Source: Clostridium sp. CF012 (lineage in GTDB: Bacteria; Bacillota; Clostridia; Clostridiales; Clostridiaceae). From it: a stretch of DNA of 64,000 nt. A program made the translations under genes and the position numbers. The stretch is from the NCBI RefSeq assembly GCF_018861755.1, contig NZ_JAHLEF010000020.1, positions 23,997 through 87,996 of the forward strand, read 5' to 3'. The stretch's first letter is position 1; each line of letters starts with the position of its first letter. Shown in pieces: positions 7,957-19,105 of the stretch. The notes under the pieces are model-generated. The model was not told the DNA's origin. It was given only the letters and a program-made list of their open reading frames with translations, and ran no database searches.

Positions 7957-9198
7957 TCATACAAGCTCTTTATAGATTCTATTAGCTTCCTTGTATTTTC
8001 TTTTCTTCTCAAGGTGTTCTATTAATTTTAGTTTTATTGGTTTACAAAGGTTATAATAATTTATGTTTTCATAATAAGGCAGTATTTTTTTTGTAACTTC
8101 TTCGTAAAATATACTTTCTTCTAAGTGAAAAATGCTTAAATAGAAAAAACGCAGTAAATTATAGTAAATTGAGTATTCATATTCTTTTATTAAATAAGTA
8201 TTAAATATCTCTTTGCATTCCTCAATTCTCTTTAACTTAATACATGCTTCTACATAATTTGAAGCACATAAAAGAGGATCACCATCTGTTTCTAAAGCCT
8301 TTTTAGTCCAAACTATACTTTCCTCATACATTTCTCTACAAAAATTCAAGTAAGACAAATTGATATATAAATGGCCGAAAATTTTATTGATATTAAAATG
8401 CTCAGCTCCTGTTAATGCTGCTTTAAAATGTTTTTCTGCTTTTTCATATATCTTTAGGTCTGTATAACATATTCCTATATAGTTATGACACCAAAGTGCA
8501 TTAATGTACCTTCCGCTTTTTTCATAGCTTTCTAGAGCTTTTTCTAGATAGTAGGTTCCCTTCAATTGTTCATTGTTAAAACAGTATGAAAATCCTAAAT
8601 TATAATTAATCCAAGGTGTTTCTTTTAGTTTACAAGCATTAACTAATCTTTCTATACCTTTATTATGATTATCATATTTATATATAATCCTTCCGGTTAT
8701 AAATAGATATAAATATTGAAGTTCCTGGCTTAACGAGGAATAAATTTTGTCTAATGCAATTATATCCTGCTTTAAGTCATTATAATTTATACATTCTACG
8801 AATGTATTATACATAAGCTGATATATTTTATACTCAATATTATAGGGGGAGGTACTTATCAAATCTTCTACATTTAGTAGCTCTTTATATATTGTTTTTG
8901 CATCTTCATGATTCAAGTTTTCTATTTGGAACATCATATTATAGAACTGTTGACGTATAAGACCAATATTACCAAACTCTTCAATTTGATGTATATTTAG
9001 TTTTTTTAAAAGTAATTCAATTATTTCGCCTCTTAATGTTTTTTTACCATTTTCAAAATAACTTAAGTGACTTATAGAACATATACCATAGGCTAAAGCA
9101 CTTTGGCTAATTTCATTATGCAATCTATTATATTTAATCCAACCTGATAAAAAATCATACTCTAATTCTTTACCAAATATCTCTACTGTATCTTTCAT
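7957..9198 (-). CDS. HTH + TPR transcriptional regulator (RNPP/Rgg-like)
   Basis: 413 residues. An N-terminal xre-type HTH (about 15-70, with SQSALAYGICSISHLSYFENGKK broken by the recognition helix) is followed by about 300 residues of helical TPR-like repeats with many aromatic residues (for example YYLEKALESYEKSG, KAEKHFKAAL). This is the layout of RNPP regulators (PlcR, Rgg, AimR types) that bind short peptides. It is divergent from the MFS gene at 9444 with a 245-bp shared regulatory region, so it probably controls that exporter and itself (inference). No adjacent small peptide gene with a signal sequence was recognised. Confidence 0.75.
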   Translation of the reverse strand: MKDTVEIFGKELEYDFLSGWIKYNRLHNEISQSALAYGICSISHLSYFENGKKTLRGEIIELLLKKLNIHQIEEFGNIGLIRQQFYNMMFQIENLNHEDAKTIYKELLNVEDLISTSPYNIEYKIYQLMYNTFVECINYNDLKQDIIALDKIYSSLSQELQYLYLFITGRIIYKYDNHNKGIERLVNACKLKETPWINYNLGFSYCFNNEQLKGTYYLEKALESYEKSGRYINALWCHNYIGICYTDLKIYEKAEKHFKAALTGAEHFNINKIFGHLYINLSYLNFCREMYEESIVWTKKALETDGDPLLCASNYVEACIKLKRIEECKEIFNTYLIKEYEYSIYYNLLRFFYLSIFHLEESIFYEEVTKKILPYYENINYYNLCKPIKLKLIEHLEKKRKYKEANRIYKELV

Positions 9199-9246
9199 AA
9201 ATTAAGCTCCCTCATTTTTATACATATAAATTAGTGTTAACTGAAC

Positions 9247-9277
9247 ATTATATGTCAATTTCACTATTTATAGTCAA
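9247..9277 (-). promoter_or_regulatory. Possible promoter of the HTH/TPR regulator
   Basis: Minus strand TTGACT (9277-9272) and TATAAT (9252-9247) with a 19-bp spacer, longer than ideal. The motif GTCAATT occurs twice here (9254 and 9273) as a direct repeat and could be a binding site. Confidence 0.4.
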
Positions 9278-9344
9278 TTATATATAATAGTATAGCATTA
9301 GATTAAGATATTAATAAGGTTTTTTCAATATAAATGAGTTGATA

Positions 9345-9373
9345 TTTAAATGAAAATTCTTTAAACTTATAAT
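9345..9373 (+). promoter_or_regulatory. Likely promoter of the MFS gene
   Basis: TTTAAA (9345-9350), 17-bp spacer, perfect TATAAT (9368-9373), 70 bp before the start codon. The weak -35 fits an activator-dependent promoter. Confidence 0.5.
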
Positions 9374-9443
9374 AGATAAGTATTTGAAAATAAGGATATT
9401 TTAAGGGCATAAAAAATAATTCAAAAGATGGGTAGGGTTAAAG

Positions 9444-10694
9444 ATGAAAAGAATCGTTAATTGTTTTAAGCCATATAAAGGATTACCAATGAGCATATAT
9501 GTTATATTTTTCGCTTCTATAGTAAACAATATGGGGAATTTTGTTGGTCCATTTTTAACAATGTTTTTGACCTATAGAATTGGAATTAGCGTTGGGCTAG
9601 TTGGAGTTATAGTTGCAGTAAATGCAGGTCTCGGCATGATAGGTACAATGATAGGTGGCAAGCTTATAGATAGCATAGGAAGAAAAAAGGTACTTGTAGT
9701 GTTTGGAATTGCAGCAGGAATTGGATATGGAATTTGTGCATTTATTAATAATCCGATTATTATTACCAGCATATTAATGGTATCAAGTTTTGTTGGAGGA
9801 TTTTCACATCCAGTATACAGTACAATAACTACGGATTTAACACAAGGAGATCAGAGAAATGCAGCATTTTCTCTAAATTACATGGCAATGAATATTGGAT
9901 TTTCAGTAGGCCCGCTTTTAGCTGGGTTTCTATATGAAAATTATTTGATGTGGTTCTTTTTAGGTGATGCTATTACAACTTTTATGTCTATAGCACTGGT
10001 TTCAATATTTGTACCTGAAAGTAAACCAACTAAAGAAGAAATTGAAAAGTCAAAAGTTAAGACTAATGAAAGTGCAGAAGATGGTAGCCTAGTAAAAGCT
10101 CTTATAAAAAGACCCACATTGTTAATGTTTTCCTTTATCATAGTTATATATTTTATAGTATTTTCACAGTTCACCTTTGGGCTGTCAATACAAATTGGTG
10201 ATATTTTTAAAAATAACGGACCCACAATATTTGGAAGTCTCATGACAGTAAATGCAGTAATGTGCAGTATACTAACAATATTTATTACTTCTGCTACTAA
10301 AAATATTAAAGCGTCTTTATGTATAGCTATTGGAGGATTATTGTATGCGGTTGGATTTGGAATGATGTTTTTTATAGATGCATATTATTTGTTTATTATA
10401 TCAGCGGCTATATGGACTGTGGGAGAAATACTTGTAGCAACTAATACAAGCGTATATATTGCCAGTCAGACTCCGATTACCCATAGAGGAAGGTTTAATT
10501 CGGTATTCCCAATAATAAGAAAGCTAGGATTTATGATTGGACCTATGATGGCAGGTTTTTATATAAAGTACACTAATATCAGAAACTTATGGATTTTAGT
10601 GGCTATTTTGGCTTTAATTGCTTCTATAATGATGTATAGATTACATACTGTAGATAAGATAGAAATTGAAGTAGTCCAAAATAAAACAGCATAA
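9444..10694 (+). CDS. MFS transporter, drug-efflux-like, 12 TM
   Basis: 416 residues with twelve hydrophobic segments and a central hydrophilic loop (about 195-215, lysine/glutamate rich). Motif A is visible as GGKLIDSIGRKKVL between TM2 and TM3, and a motif-C-like GFSVGPLLAGF in TM5, the mark of exporters of the DHA group. Expected to extrude a small molecule using the proton gradient. The start has GGTAGGG upstream. The divergent peptide-sensing-type regulator suggests its expression is signal-controlled. Substrate unknown. Confidence 0.85.
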   Translation: MKRIVNCFKPYKGLPMSIYVIFFASIVNNMGNFVGPFLTMFLTYRIGISVGLVGVIVAVNAGLGMIGTMIGGKLIDSIGRKKVLVVFGIAAGIGYGICAFINNPIIITSILMVSSFVGGFSHPVYSTITTDLTQGDQRNAAFSLNYMAMNIGFSVGPLLAGFLYENYLMWFFLGDAITTFMSIALVSIFVPESKPTKEEIEKSKVKTNESAEDGSLVKALIKRPTLLMFSFIIVIYFIVFSQFTFGLSIQIGDIFKNNGPTIFGSLMTVNAVMCSILTIFITSATKNIKASLCIAIGGLLYAVGFGMMFFIDAYYLFIISAAIWTVGEILVATNTSVYIASQTPITHRGRFNSVFPIIRKLGFMIGPMMAGFYIKYTNIRNLWILVAILALIASIMMYRLHTVDKIEIEVVQNKTA

Positions 10695-10823
10695 AATCTA
10701 AAATTACCAATTATTAGTAATTCAATTCCCTATATTTTAAATTTATGTTATAATTTAACCTATAGTTAAGTAACCGCTTGTAAGATAATCCTTATTAAAT
10801 AAAATTATCAAGGGGGTATTAAA

Positions 10824-11150
10824 ATGTTTTGTCCGAAATGTAAATGTGAATATAGAGATGGATTTAATTTCTGTTCAGACTGTAATATCGACTTAGTTGA
10901 AAAATTACCAAGTGAAGAATTGCCAAGTGAAGAATTTGAGTATTCAGAACTTGTTACTATAGCAGAAACAATGGACTTTTCTATAATACCGCTAGTTAAG
11001 TCAATTTTAGATTATGGTGAAATAAAATATTTTATTAAAGGAGAAATGATTAGAAGTATTGCCGTACTTTGTAATATTATGGAAATACAAGTTCCGCTAG
11101 AAGATGTTCAGAAAGCAAAAGACTTATTAAAAGACTTAGATATAAAGTAG
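10824..11150 (+). CDS. Zinc-ribbon protein with C-terminal DUF2007-like domain
   Basis: 108 residues. Two CxxC knuckles, CPKC (3-6) and CSDC (17-20), form an N-terminal zinc ribbon. Residues about 40-108 look like a DUF2007 signal-transducing domain (ETMDFSIIPLVKSILDYGEI and then VPLEDVQKAKDLL). A tandem PSEEL/PSEEF repeat links them, from a 15-nt direct duplication. AAGGGGGT precedes the ATG. Role unknown. Confidence 0.7.
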   Translation: MFCPKCKCEYRDGFNFCSDCNIDLVEKLPSEELPSEEFEYSELVTIAETMDFSIIPLVKSILDYGEIKYFIKGEMIRSIAVLCNIMEIQVPLEDVQKAKDLLKDLDIK

Positions 11151-11226
11151 ACTAATGTTGTCACAACAAACCCATAATGAAAATTATGCAACTATCTTAA
11201 AATACTTTTAAGATGGGCAAACAAAT

Positions 11227-11274
11227 AACTTCCAGTTAATGTTACGTCCCCCGACGCACCATTAACTGGAAGTT
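11227..11274. terminator. Long stem-loop between convergent genes
   Basis: Perfect 15-bp arms AACTTCCAGTTAATG (11227-11241) and CATTAACTGGAAGTT (11260-11274) enclose an 18-nt loop with a C-run. There is no clear T-run on either side. It lies between the zinc-ribbon gene and the end of the PTS operon and probably ends or stabilises both transcripts. Confidence 0.5.
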
Positions 11275-11287
11275 TATGGCCGCTTAA

Positions 11288-11722
11288 TTAAATTCCATTT
11301 TCAGTTTTAATATTCTTTACCTGCGTTGTTTTAACCTTTTTAAATATACAGGCTGAGTTTATACTTGAATTTACTACCATCTCAGCTAATTCTTTTATAG
11401 ATGTAGTATCATCTTGGAATTTAGCTTCAATTAGTGAAACTAAGTTACACCCTGCAATAACCTCCATATTCTCTTTATCATTAGCAATTAAAGCAGCCGC
11501 TTTAAAAGGAGTCCCACCTATTATATCGCAATAGAATAATATAGCTGTATTTAAGTTTTTGTTTATTATGTTGTTAAATTTGTCTCTTAATGTTTCTTCT
11601 GTATCCTCCACTGTGAAATCGATAAAACAGAAATTCTCACTTGCTCCGGCTAAAAGTTCAAAAGCACTTTTCATACCAGTTGCATACTCTCCATGTCCGC
11701 TTATTATAATAATTGTTTTCAT
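11288..11722 (-). CDS. PTS mannose-family EIIA component
   Basis: 144 residues from ATG 11722 (MKTIIIISGHGEYATGM). His10 in ISGHG is the phosphorylated residue that passes phosphate from HPr to EIIB. This start has TTGGAG 9 nt upstream and sits next to the EIID stop at 11724; a TTG at 11737 is also in frame but overlaps the RBS. It is the only EIIA in an operon with two EIIBCD sets, so it must serve both or share with a distant EIIA. Last gene of the operon. Confidence 0.88.
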   Translation of the reverse strand: MKTIIIISGHGEYATGMKSAFELLAGASENFCFIDFTVEDTEETLRDKFNNIINKNLNTAILFYCDIIGGTPFKAAALIANDKENMEVIAGCNLVSLIEAKFQDDTTSIKELAEMVVNSSINSACIFKKVKTTQVKNIKTENGI

Positions 11723-11723
11723 A

Positions 11724-12524
11724 TTATAACACTCCAAGGAATGATAATAATATTGCTAAAACGAACGTTATAAATATTAAAGCTATTGGACTTATTTTTT
11801 TCTTTTTCAATAAGTAAAACATTAATAATGCGTATGCCATAGGTAGTATATTTGGGAATATTCTATCAAAGAAATCCTTCTGTATAGACACAGAGTGTTC
11901 AGTATTAATAGGAATCTGTGTTAATACACTGATTTTTATATAAGATGCTATAAGTCCTCCAATTACTGTTATGCCAAGTATTGTTGCAGCCTTGGCTATT
12001 ATTTGTGATTTTTCCTTAATTAATCCTATAGCTTTGATTCCCGTATTATATCCAAGGTGAGTCCAAGCTATACGTAATATGAAAATAGTTAAATAAACTG
12101 CAAAGAATATAATTGGACCTAAGATACTACCTTGTAGCGCAAAAGAAGCACTTATTCCTGCAACTATTGGCAATATTGTGAACCAAAATATTGCGTCACC
12201 AATACCAGCTAAAGGGCCAAACAAAGCTACTTTTAAGCCTTTTATTATTTTTCTATCATCATGATTTTCTTCTAAAGATAAAAGTAACCCCATAAGAAAT
12301 CCTACTAAATTTGGATGAGTGTTGATAAATTCAAGGTTGTCTTTCATTGCTTCTGACAAACCCTCTTTATCATCTTTATATATCTTCTTTAAAAACGGAA
12401 GCTGAGCTACTAGAAACCCTCCAGCTTGCATCCTTTCATAGTTGAAACTAGCTTGCAAAAATGAGGAGAAAAATCCTAATTTTGTGATATCCTTTTTAGT
12501 TAAAACCTTTTTAGATTCCGTCAC
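11724..12524 (-). CDS. PTS mannose-family EIID component (set 2)
   Basis: About 266 residues with the family motif LQASFNYERMQAGGF near the N-terminus, a central GPLAGIGDAIFWFTILPIVAGI loop-helix region (split here only by prose) and a C-terminal hydrophobic hairpin. Together with EIIC it forms the membrane channel. I prefer GTG at 12524, 9 nt after AAGGAG; ATGs at 12545 and 12533 lie upstream of or on that site. The start overlaps the end of EIIC by 14 nt, indicating translational coupling. Similar to the EIID at 16904, so the two sets look like paralogues. Confidence 0.88.
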   Translation of the reverse strand: MTESKKVLTKKDITKLGFFSSFLQASFNYERMQAGGFLVAQLPFLKKIYKDDKEGLSEAMKDNLEFINTHPNLVGFLMGLLLSLEENHDDRKIIKGLKVALFGPLAGIGDAIFWFTILPIVAGISASFALQGSILGPIIFFAVYLTIFILRIAWTHLGYNTGIKAIGLIKEKSQIIAKAATILGITVIGGLIASYIKISVLTQIPINTEHSVSIQKDFFDRIFPNILPMAYALLMFYLLKKKKISPIALIFITFVLAILLSFLGVL

Positions 12525-13305
12525 TAAAATCATCTCCTTCAACATTATTTGTAGTTGTTGCTACCAGCTTATTTTTTGAACTATTATATTCCATAATCGC
12601 TAGTGCTGTTCCTACAAGTGCAACAGGTAATAAATTGGGAAAATTCAAGAATGAAGCTACTAAAAATCCTATTATCAAAAATGGAACATATTCTCCTTTA
12701 AGCATTACCTTTAAAAGCATACCAAACCCAACTGCTGGCAATATACCTCCTGCTATCTCAAACCCATGAGTTAGCCATACTGGCATTGATTGAACTAATG
12801 ATTGCATTGCACCTTGTGCTAGATAAGCACATGTAAATACTACGATACCGTAGGTAATAGCAACTATTGCGGTAGTGATAATATTTAATTTTACAAGGGA
12901 TTTTGTATCTGCCTCTGCTGCATATTTATCTGCTCTTCCCATGAAAATTGAAAAACTTGAATAATAGAATAAAATAATATATTGCATTAAAAAGCTAAAT
13001 GGTAATGCAAGGCCAATTGCTGTTTTAGGGTCTGATCCTGATGTAAATGCTATAACCGTAGTCATAATACCTGCTAGAACAGGATTAGGCGGCTGTGTTC
13101 CACCTGCTGGAGTTAGCCCTGCGAATGCAAGTTCCGTTAACCCTCCTGCCATTAACCCCAATCTGACATCTCCTAGTATAATTCCTGTTAATGTACAAAC
13201 TATAATTGGCCTGAATAAAAATAGTGCCTCTAACCAAAAGTCTATGCCAACTATGATTGCCATGACTGATAATAAAATACCTTGTATTAGAGTAATACTG
13301 TGCAT
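12511..13305 (-). CDS. PTS mannose-family EIIC component (set 2)
   Basis: 264 residues, multi-TM, with GIILGDVRLGLMAGG and AGGTQPPNPVLAG motifs typical of AgaW/ManY-type EIIC. It forms the sugar pathway with EIID. ATG 13305 follows GGGGGGA by 6 nt and abuts the EIIB stop (TAGTATG), so it is preferred over the ATG 15 nt upstream. Substrate is inferred from the operon to be an amino-sugar or tagatose-related sugar. Confidence 0.88.
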   Translation of the reverse strand: MHSITLIQGILLSVMAIIVGIDFWLEALFLFRPIIVCTLTGIILGDVRLGLMAGGLTELAFAGLTPAGGTQPPNPVLAGIMTTVIAFTSGSDPKTAIGLALPFSFLMQYIILFYYSSFSIFMGRADKYAAEADTKSLVKLNIITTAIVAITYGIVVFTCAYLAQGAMQSLVQSMPVWLTHGFEIAGGILPAVGFGMLLKVMLKGEYVPFLIIGFLVASFLNFPNLLPVALVGTALAIMEYNSSKNKLVATTTNNVEGDDFSDGI

Positions 13306-13306
13306 A

Positions 13307-13792
13307 CTATTTCCCCCCATATTTGATTTTTTCTTTTATATCATTTGGAATATCTTGTATAAATACATTAACTCCTTTTGATTCAATGTAGTGCAAATTT
13401 TCTAAGTCTTTTTCATCAACATAAACCTTTTTACTTATCTGGTGTTTACCCTTTGAAAAATGCATATTGCCAACATTTACATCTTTTAAAGGAACACCGC
13501 CATCAAGTAATTCTCTTATCTCTAAAGGTGTTTTACAAACTATAAAAATCTTTTGTGCGGGTGTTGCTTTTGCAATAATATCTATCGTTCGCTGAACTGT
13601 AAAGAATCTAATACCTACACCGGATAATTCAGCAGTAACACTCATAAGTTGCTGTTGAAGAGGGTCACTAGCCACTTGATTGTCAACAACAACAATTAAA
13701 TTCACGCCAAGTGAAGTGGTCCAAGTTACCCCTACTTGTCCATGAACTAATCTATTATCAATACGTGCTAATAAAATGTTTGGTATTCCCAT
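13307..13792 (-). CDS. PTS mannose/sorbose-family EIIB component (set 2)
   Basis: 161 residues. RIDNRLVHGQV carries the phosphorylated His17, and GNMHFSKG is the usual second motif. It receives phosphate from EIIA and donates it to the incoming sugar at the EIIC/EIID channel. GAGGAGG lies 7-8 nt before ATG. It is a paralogue of the EIIB at 18549. Confidence 0.9.
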   Translation of the reverse strand: MGIPNILLARIDNRLVHGQVGVTWTTSLGVNLIVVVDNQVASDPLQQQLMSVTAELSGVGIRFFTVQRTIDIIAKATPAQKIFIVCKTPLEIRELLDGGVPLKDVNVGNMHFSKGKHQISKKVYVDEKDLENLHYIESKGVNVFIQDIPNDIKEKIKYGGK

Positions 13793-13872
13793 TAATATAT
13801 CCTCCTCTTTTTTGGAGATGTGACACCTAATAAATGGCTACACAAATTTATATGGGCATATTTTCTCTGTTA

Positions 13873-15015
13873 TTAATGAATTAAAACACCTTTTACAACC
13901 CTATTCACTTCTCCACTCGGGAATGGATTATCAGGTGTGCATCCTATTTTTAACGATGCGAATAATGCAAATATTTGGGCTACTAAAAGTGAACTATATG
14001 GTGTAAATGCGTCGCTCATTATCTTTTCCATTGAATTATATATATAAACATCAGCATTGTCCTCAACCTCAAAATAGTATTTATCTGAAACTACTAATAA
14101 CTTATGCTTCTTAGATTTCGCTAGTTCAATAAGCATATCTATGTCATACTTTCTTGTATATTCATTATTTGATACGAAGAATAGTATAACTGTATTATCA
14201 GTAAGTAACGATTTAGGTCCATGTCTGAAACCCATTGGCGTATCATACCAAGACATTACTTTTCCTCTTGTGAGTTCTATACTTTTAAGTGCTGATTCTC
14301 TTGCTGCTCCAAAAAGGTTAGCTGAACCTAAAACAATTAACCTATTTACACTTTTCTCAAAGACCTCAGAAATAATGGAATATTTGTTCATTATAATTTC
14401 TTTAGCATAACTAGCTATTAAGCTTACATCTTCTTTTAAATCCCTTTCAATGGCAAATATGCTATAAGCCGCTAGCATCATACCAGTTACACTGCTAGTC
14501 ATTGCAAATCCCTCATCGTTAATCTCATCAAATACTAAATTTAAAGTTCTCTCATTTTTATATCCTGCTAATTTGCCCAGTGGATTACAGGTTATAATGA
14601 TATGATATAAATTATTTATATGCTTTTCAGCTATTTCAATTGCTGCAATGCTTTCCGGACTGTCACCGGACCTCCCAAATGAAACTAAAACGGTTTTAAC
14701 ATTCCTAACAAAATATTGCGATGGACTCGCAACAATATCTGTGGTGTGAATAGACTCCACATCACTAAATCTAAATTCTTTTCTAACTAATGGTGCCAAA
14801 GAATCACCAATAAAAGCAGAGCTTCCGGCTCCCATAAATACAATTCTCGTGTCACTATCAAAGTAGTTCATAAAATTTTTGATTTTTTCTCTATTATACG
14901 AAATTTTGTCATAAATAGACGTCCACACTTTTGGTTGCCTATTTATTTCATTTACTGTATAAGTCATGCTTTTTTCTTTAATATCCTCTTGTGTAAACCC
15001 AAATATTTTTTCCAC
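13873..15015 (-). CDS. agaS: AgaS-type SIS-domain sugar isomerase/deaminase
   Basis: 380 residues with two SIS domains. Motifs are FMGAGSSAFIGDS (phosphosugar loop), VSFGRSGDSPESIAA and GFRHGPKS. Family knowledge: AgaS converts galactosamine-6-phosphate to tagatose-6-phosphate plus ammonia. GTG at 15015 has AAGGAGGAG 6 nt upstream, giving the family's normal length; an upstream in-frame TTG at 15066 would overlap lacC and lacks such a site. Neighbouring kinase and aldolase complete the tagatose route to DHAP and glyceraldehyde-3-phosphate. Confidence 0.85.
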   Translation of the reverse strand: MEKIFGFTQEDIKEKSMTYTVNEINRQPKVWTSIYDKISYNREKIKNFMNYFDSDTRIVFMGAGSSAFIGDSLAPLVRKEFRFSDVESIHTTDIVASPSQYFVRNVKTVLVSFGRSGDSPESIAAIEIAEKHINNLYHIIITCNPLGKLAGYKNERTLNLVFDEINDEGFAMTSSVTGMMLAAYSIFAIERDLKEDVSLIASYAKEIIMNKYSIISEVFEKSVNRLIVLGSANLFGAARESALKSIELTRGKVMSWYDTPMGFRHGPKSLLTDNTVILFFVSNNEYTRKYDIDMLIELAKSKKHKLLVVSDKYYFEVEDNADVYIYNSMEKIMSDAFTPYSSLLVAQIFALFASLKIGCTPDNPFPSGEVNRVVKGVLIH

Positions 15016-15046
15016 TATACTCCTCCTTCTTTGATGATTTATATGA

Positions 15047-16830
<1,784 letters not shown>

Positions 16831-16859
16831 TTAACCTCCGATAATTGTATAAAAATATT

Positions 16860-16892
16860 ACTGGACCAAATTAAATATTATTTTGGTCCAGT
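16860..16892 (-). terminator. Intra-operon stem-loop (attenuator or processing site)
   Basis: Perfect arms ACTGGACCAAA (16860-16870) and TTTGGTCCAGT (16882-16892). It separates the first PTS set from the catabolic genes inside one operon. On the minus strand it is followed by AATATTTTTATAC, a weak U-tract, so partial termination or stabilisation of the upstream mRNA is likely. Confidence 0.55.
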
Positions 16893-16903
16893 AGTTAATT
16901 AAA

Positions 16904-17725
16904 TTATAATATTCCTAAAACTCTACCAAGAATTCCTACAATTACTGTTATCCCTATAAGCATAACAGGTGAAACCTTTTTCTTTAATAGATAGTACATT
17001 AAAAATGTATATGCCAGTGGCAGCATCTTTGGCATGATTTTGTCAAATACGTCTGCTTGAATACCTACTTTTGCCTGTCCTGCATGTATTACTGCTTTAA
17101 TGTTTAATGCAATGTATGAAGCTATTAAACCACCAACAACTGTTAAACCAATTATTGAAGCAGCATGAGATACATACTTGGTGCTTTCCTTCAAGGATTT
17201 TATAGCTTTTACACCCGTCTTATATCCGTAGTTCATAAGACCAAATCTTAATCCAAAATGTATTGCATTAAACAGTATAAGGAACACAAAGGGTCCAGCA
17301 ATATTGCCTTCCATTGCCATGGATACTCCAATACCAGCCGTTATCGGTAATAATGTAAGCCATATAAGAGCATCTCCGATTCCACCAAGAGGTCCCATTG
17401 TAGCCACTTTTATACCTCTTATTGTCTCTGGATCTTCTTTATTCTCTTCCATAGCTAATACTATACCCATTATAAAAGTAACTAGGAAAGGATGTGTATT
17501 AAAGAATTCCATATGCATTGACATTGATGCAGCTAAATCTTCCTTTTGTTTGTGTATCTTTTTTAGCCCTGGTAGCAGTCCGAATAACCAACCACAAGAC
17601 TGCATTCTTTCATAGTTGAAGGATGCTTGAAGGAGTAATGAACGCCAAACTATTTTAATTAAATCTTTTTTAGTAATAACGTGTTCAACCTTTTGGTTTT
17701 TATATTTTACTATATTAGATTCCAT
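16904..17725 (-). CDS. PTS mannose-family EIID component (set 1)
   Basis: 273 residues from ATG 17725, which has AAGGAGG 9 nt upstream; the open frame extends 20 codons further without a better site. The LLQASFNYERMQSCGWLFG motif and the later TMGPLGGIGDALIWLTLLP segment identify EIID. It overlaps the EIIC gene by 11 nt. Paralogous to the gene at 11724 but clearly diverged, so the two permeases may differ in specificity. Confidence 0.9.
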   Translation of the reverse strand: MESNIVKYKNQKVEHVITKKDLIKIVWRSLLLQASFNYERMQSCGWLFGLLPGLKKIHKQKEDLAASMSMHMEFFNTHPFLVTFIMGIVLAMEENKEDPETIRGIKVATMGPLGGIGDALIWLTLLPITAGIGVSMAMEGNIAGPFVFLILFNAIHFGLRFGLMNYGYKTGVKAIKSLKESTKYVSHAASIIGLTVVGGLIASYIALNIKAVIHAGQAKVGIQADVFDKIMPKMLPLAYTFLMYYLLKKKVSPVMLIGITVIVGILGRVLGIL

Positions 17726-18482
17726 TTGTTCGTGCCTCCTTCTTTGGTTGATTATCTCCTTTTCTTTTAATTGAATAAAAATCATATAGTGCTATTGATG
17801 TTCCAAGTATTGCTACTCCTAGTATTTCAAGCTTAAAGTATGCAACGAATACAAACCCAATAAGCAAGAATGGAACGTACTCTTTTTTAAGCATTATCTT
17901 AAGAAGCATTGCAAAACCTATTGCTGGCATCATTCCGCCTGCAACCTGTAACCCGCCAATAAGCCATGTTGGAAGTACTTCAACTGCACTCTTTGCAGCA
18001 TCTGCTCCAAAGAAAATTGGTAGGAAGGCAATTATTGCATAGAAGAAGAATAAGAATAATAACCCAAGATAATTTATTTTTTCGATTCCTTTTGTATTTG
18101 CATTAGCTGCATATTCATCAGCTTTATGCATCACAGGTGAAAATATTGTAAATATTAATGTAATTGCTCCTTGTACTGCAACTGCAAATGGCACTGCTAT
18201 ACCTACTGCTACCTTTGGATCCTGCTTTGTAAGTATTGCAAAAGAGGTTCCGATAATAGCACCGATAACAACATTTGGCGGTTGTGCTCCTGCGAGTGGT
18301 ACCATTCCCATCCAAACAAGTTCTAATGTTGCTCCTGTAATAAGTCCTGTTTTAACATCCCCTAAGATAAGTCCTATAACCATACCCGTTACCAACGGTC
18401 TGTGAATATGGAAAAGACCGTCAAACAAGTCAATCCCGGCAATCCCTGCCCAGATTGCTACTAATAATGCTTGTAAAAACAT
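17715..18482 (-). CDS. PTS mannose-family EIIC component (set 1, AgaW-like)
   Basis: 255 residues, hydrophobic, with GLILGDVKTGLITGATLELV and GAQPPNVVIGA motifs. AgaW/GamC-type channel subunit. GGGGGG-type RBS before ATG 18482. It works with the EIIB at 18549 and EIID at 16904. Confidence 0.9.
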   Translation of the reverse strand: MFLQALLVAIWAGIAGIDLFDGLFHIHRPLVTGMVIGLILGDVKTGLITGATLELVWMGMVPLAGAQPPNVVIGAIIGTSFAILTKQDPKVAVGIAVPFAVAVQGAITLIFTIFSPVMHKADEYAANANTKGIEKINYLGLLFLFFFYAIIAFLPIFFGADAAKSAVEVLPTWLIGGLQVAGGMMPAIGFAMLLKIMLKKEYVPFLLIGFVFVAYFKLEILGVAILGTSIALYDFYSIKRKGDNQPKKEARTNGI

Positions 18483-18548
18483 TTATTCCCCCCCTAATTA
18501 ATAACTTATAATCAATACCATAATTCGCATAATGGTAAGGTTATCAGA

Positions 18549-19025
18549 TCATTTTACAAAGTCCATTATCTTTTTTGCTCTCTCATCAGGTACTCTTCTG
18601 ATCTCCATTTTTATGCCTCGCTTGTTTAATTCTCTAAATGCTTCTTTATCCGCATCGTCAATGGATACAGTACTTGTAATCTGCTCCTTGCCTTCACTAT
18701 AATGCATATTTCCAATGTTTATTTCCACAATTGGAACTCCGCCTTTTACAAGTCTCAAAGCGTCCTGTGGGTTTCTAACTACCAGGAAAATATATTGATT
18801 ATCTGCTGCAAATCCTATTTTGTCTATAGTTTCTTGTAATGTAAAGTAACGTGTCTCAACCACATCTGAAACTGCCATGTCCATAAGGCTCTGTTGAATT
18901 TCATTACCTGCAACTTCATCATTGGCAACAAGTATAATGTTTGCCCCCAGATGACTAGACCAGGTTACAGCCACCTGTCCATGAATTAAACGATTATCAA
19001 TTCTAGTTAGTAAAATACTCGGCAT
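18549..19025 (-). CDS. PTS mannose/sorbose-family EIIB component (set 1, AgaV-like)
   Basis: 158 residues. Phosphorylated His15 lies in RIDNRLIHGQVAVTW; GNMHYSEGK follows. TTAAGGAGG precedes the ATG. First structural gene after the GntR repressor; 80 bp between them contain no clear terminator or promoter, so the operon likely reads through from the regulator. Confidence 0.9.
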   Translation of the reverse strand: MPSILLTRIDNRLIHGQVAVTWSSHLGANIILVANDEVAGNEIQQSLMDMAVSDVVETRYFTLQETIDKIGFAADNQYIFLVVRNPQDALRLVKGGVPIVEINIGNMHYSEGKEQITSTVSIDDADKEAFRELNKRGIKMEIRRVPDERAKKIMDFVK

Positions 19026-19105
19026 AATAAGACCTCCTTAATATTATTCTTCCTCCTAATAACCTACGCAACACTAAAGTCTCGCTAATGATGTACATGT
19101 AACTC

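Noticed and set aside
11276..11290. GGCCGCTTAATTAA resembling a NotI-PacI cloning linker
   Set aside because: The TTAATTAA overlaps the natural end of the EIIA gene (…NGI-stop) and GGCCGC is incomplete; coincidence in AT-rich DNA.
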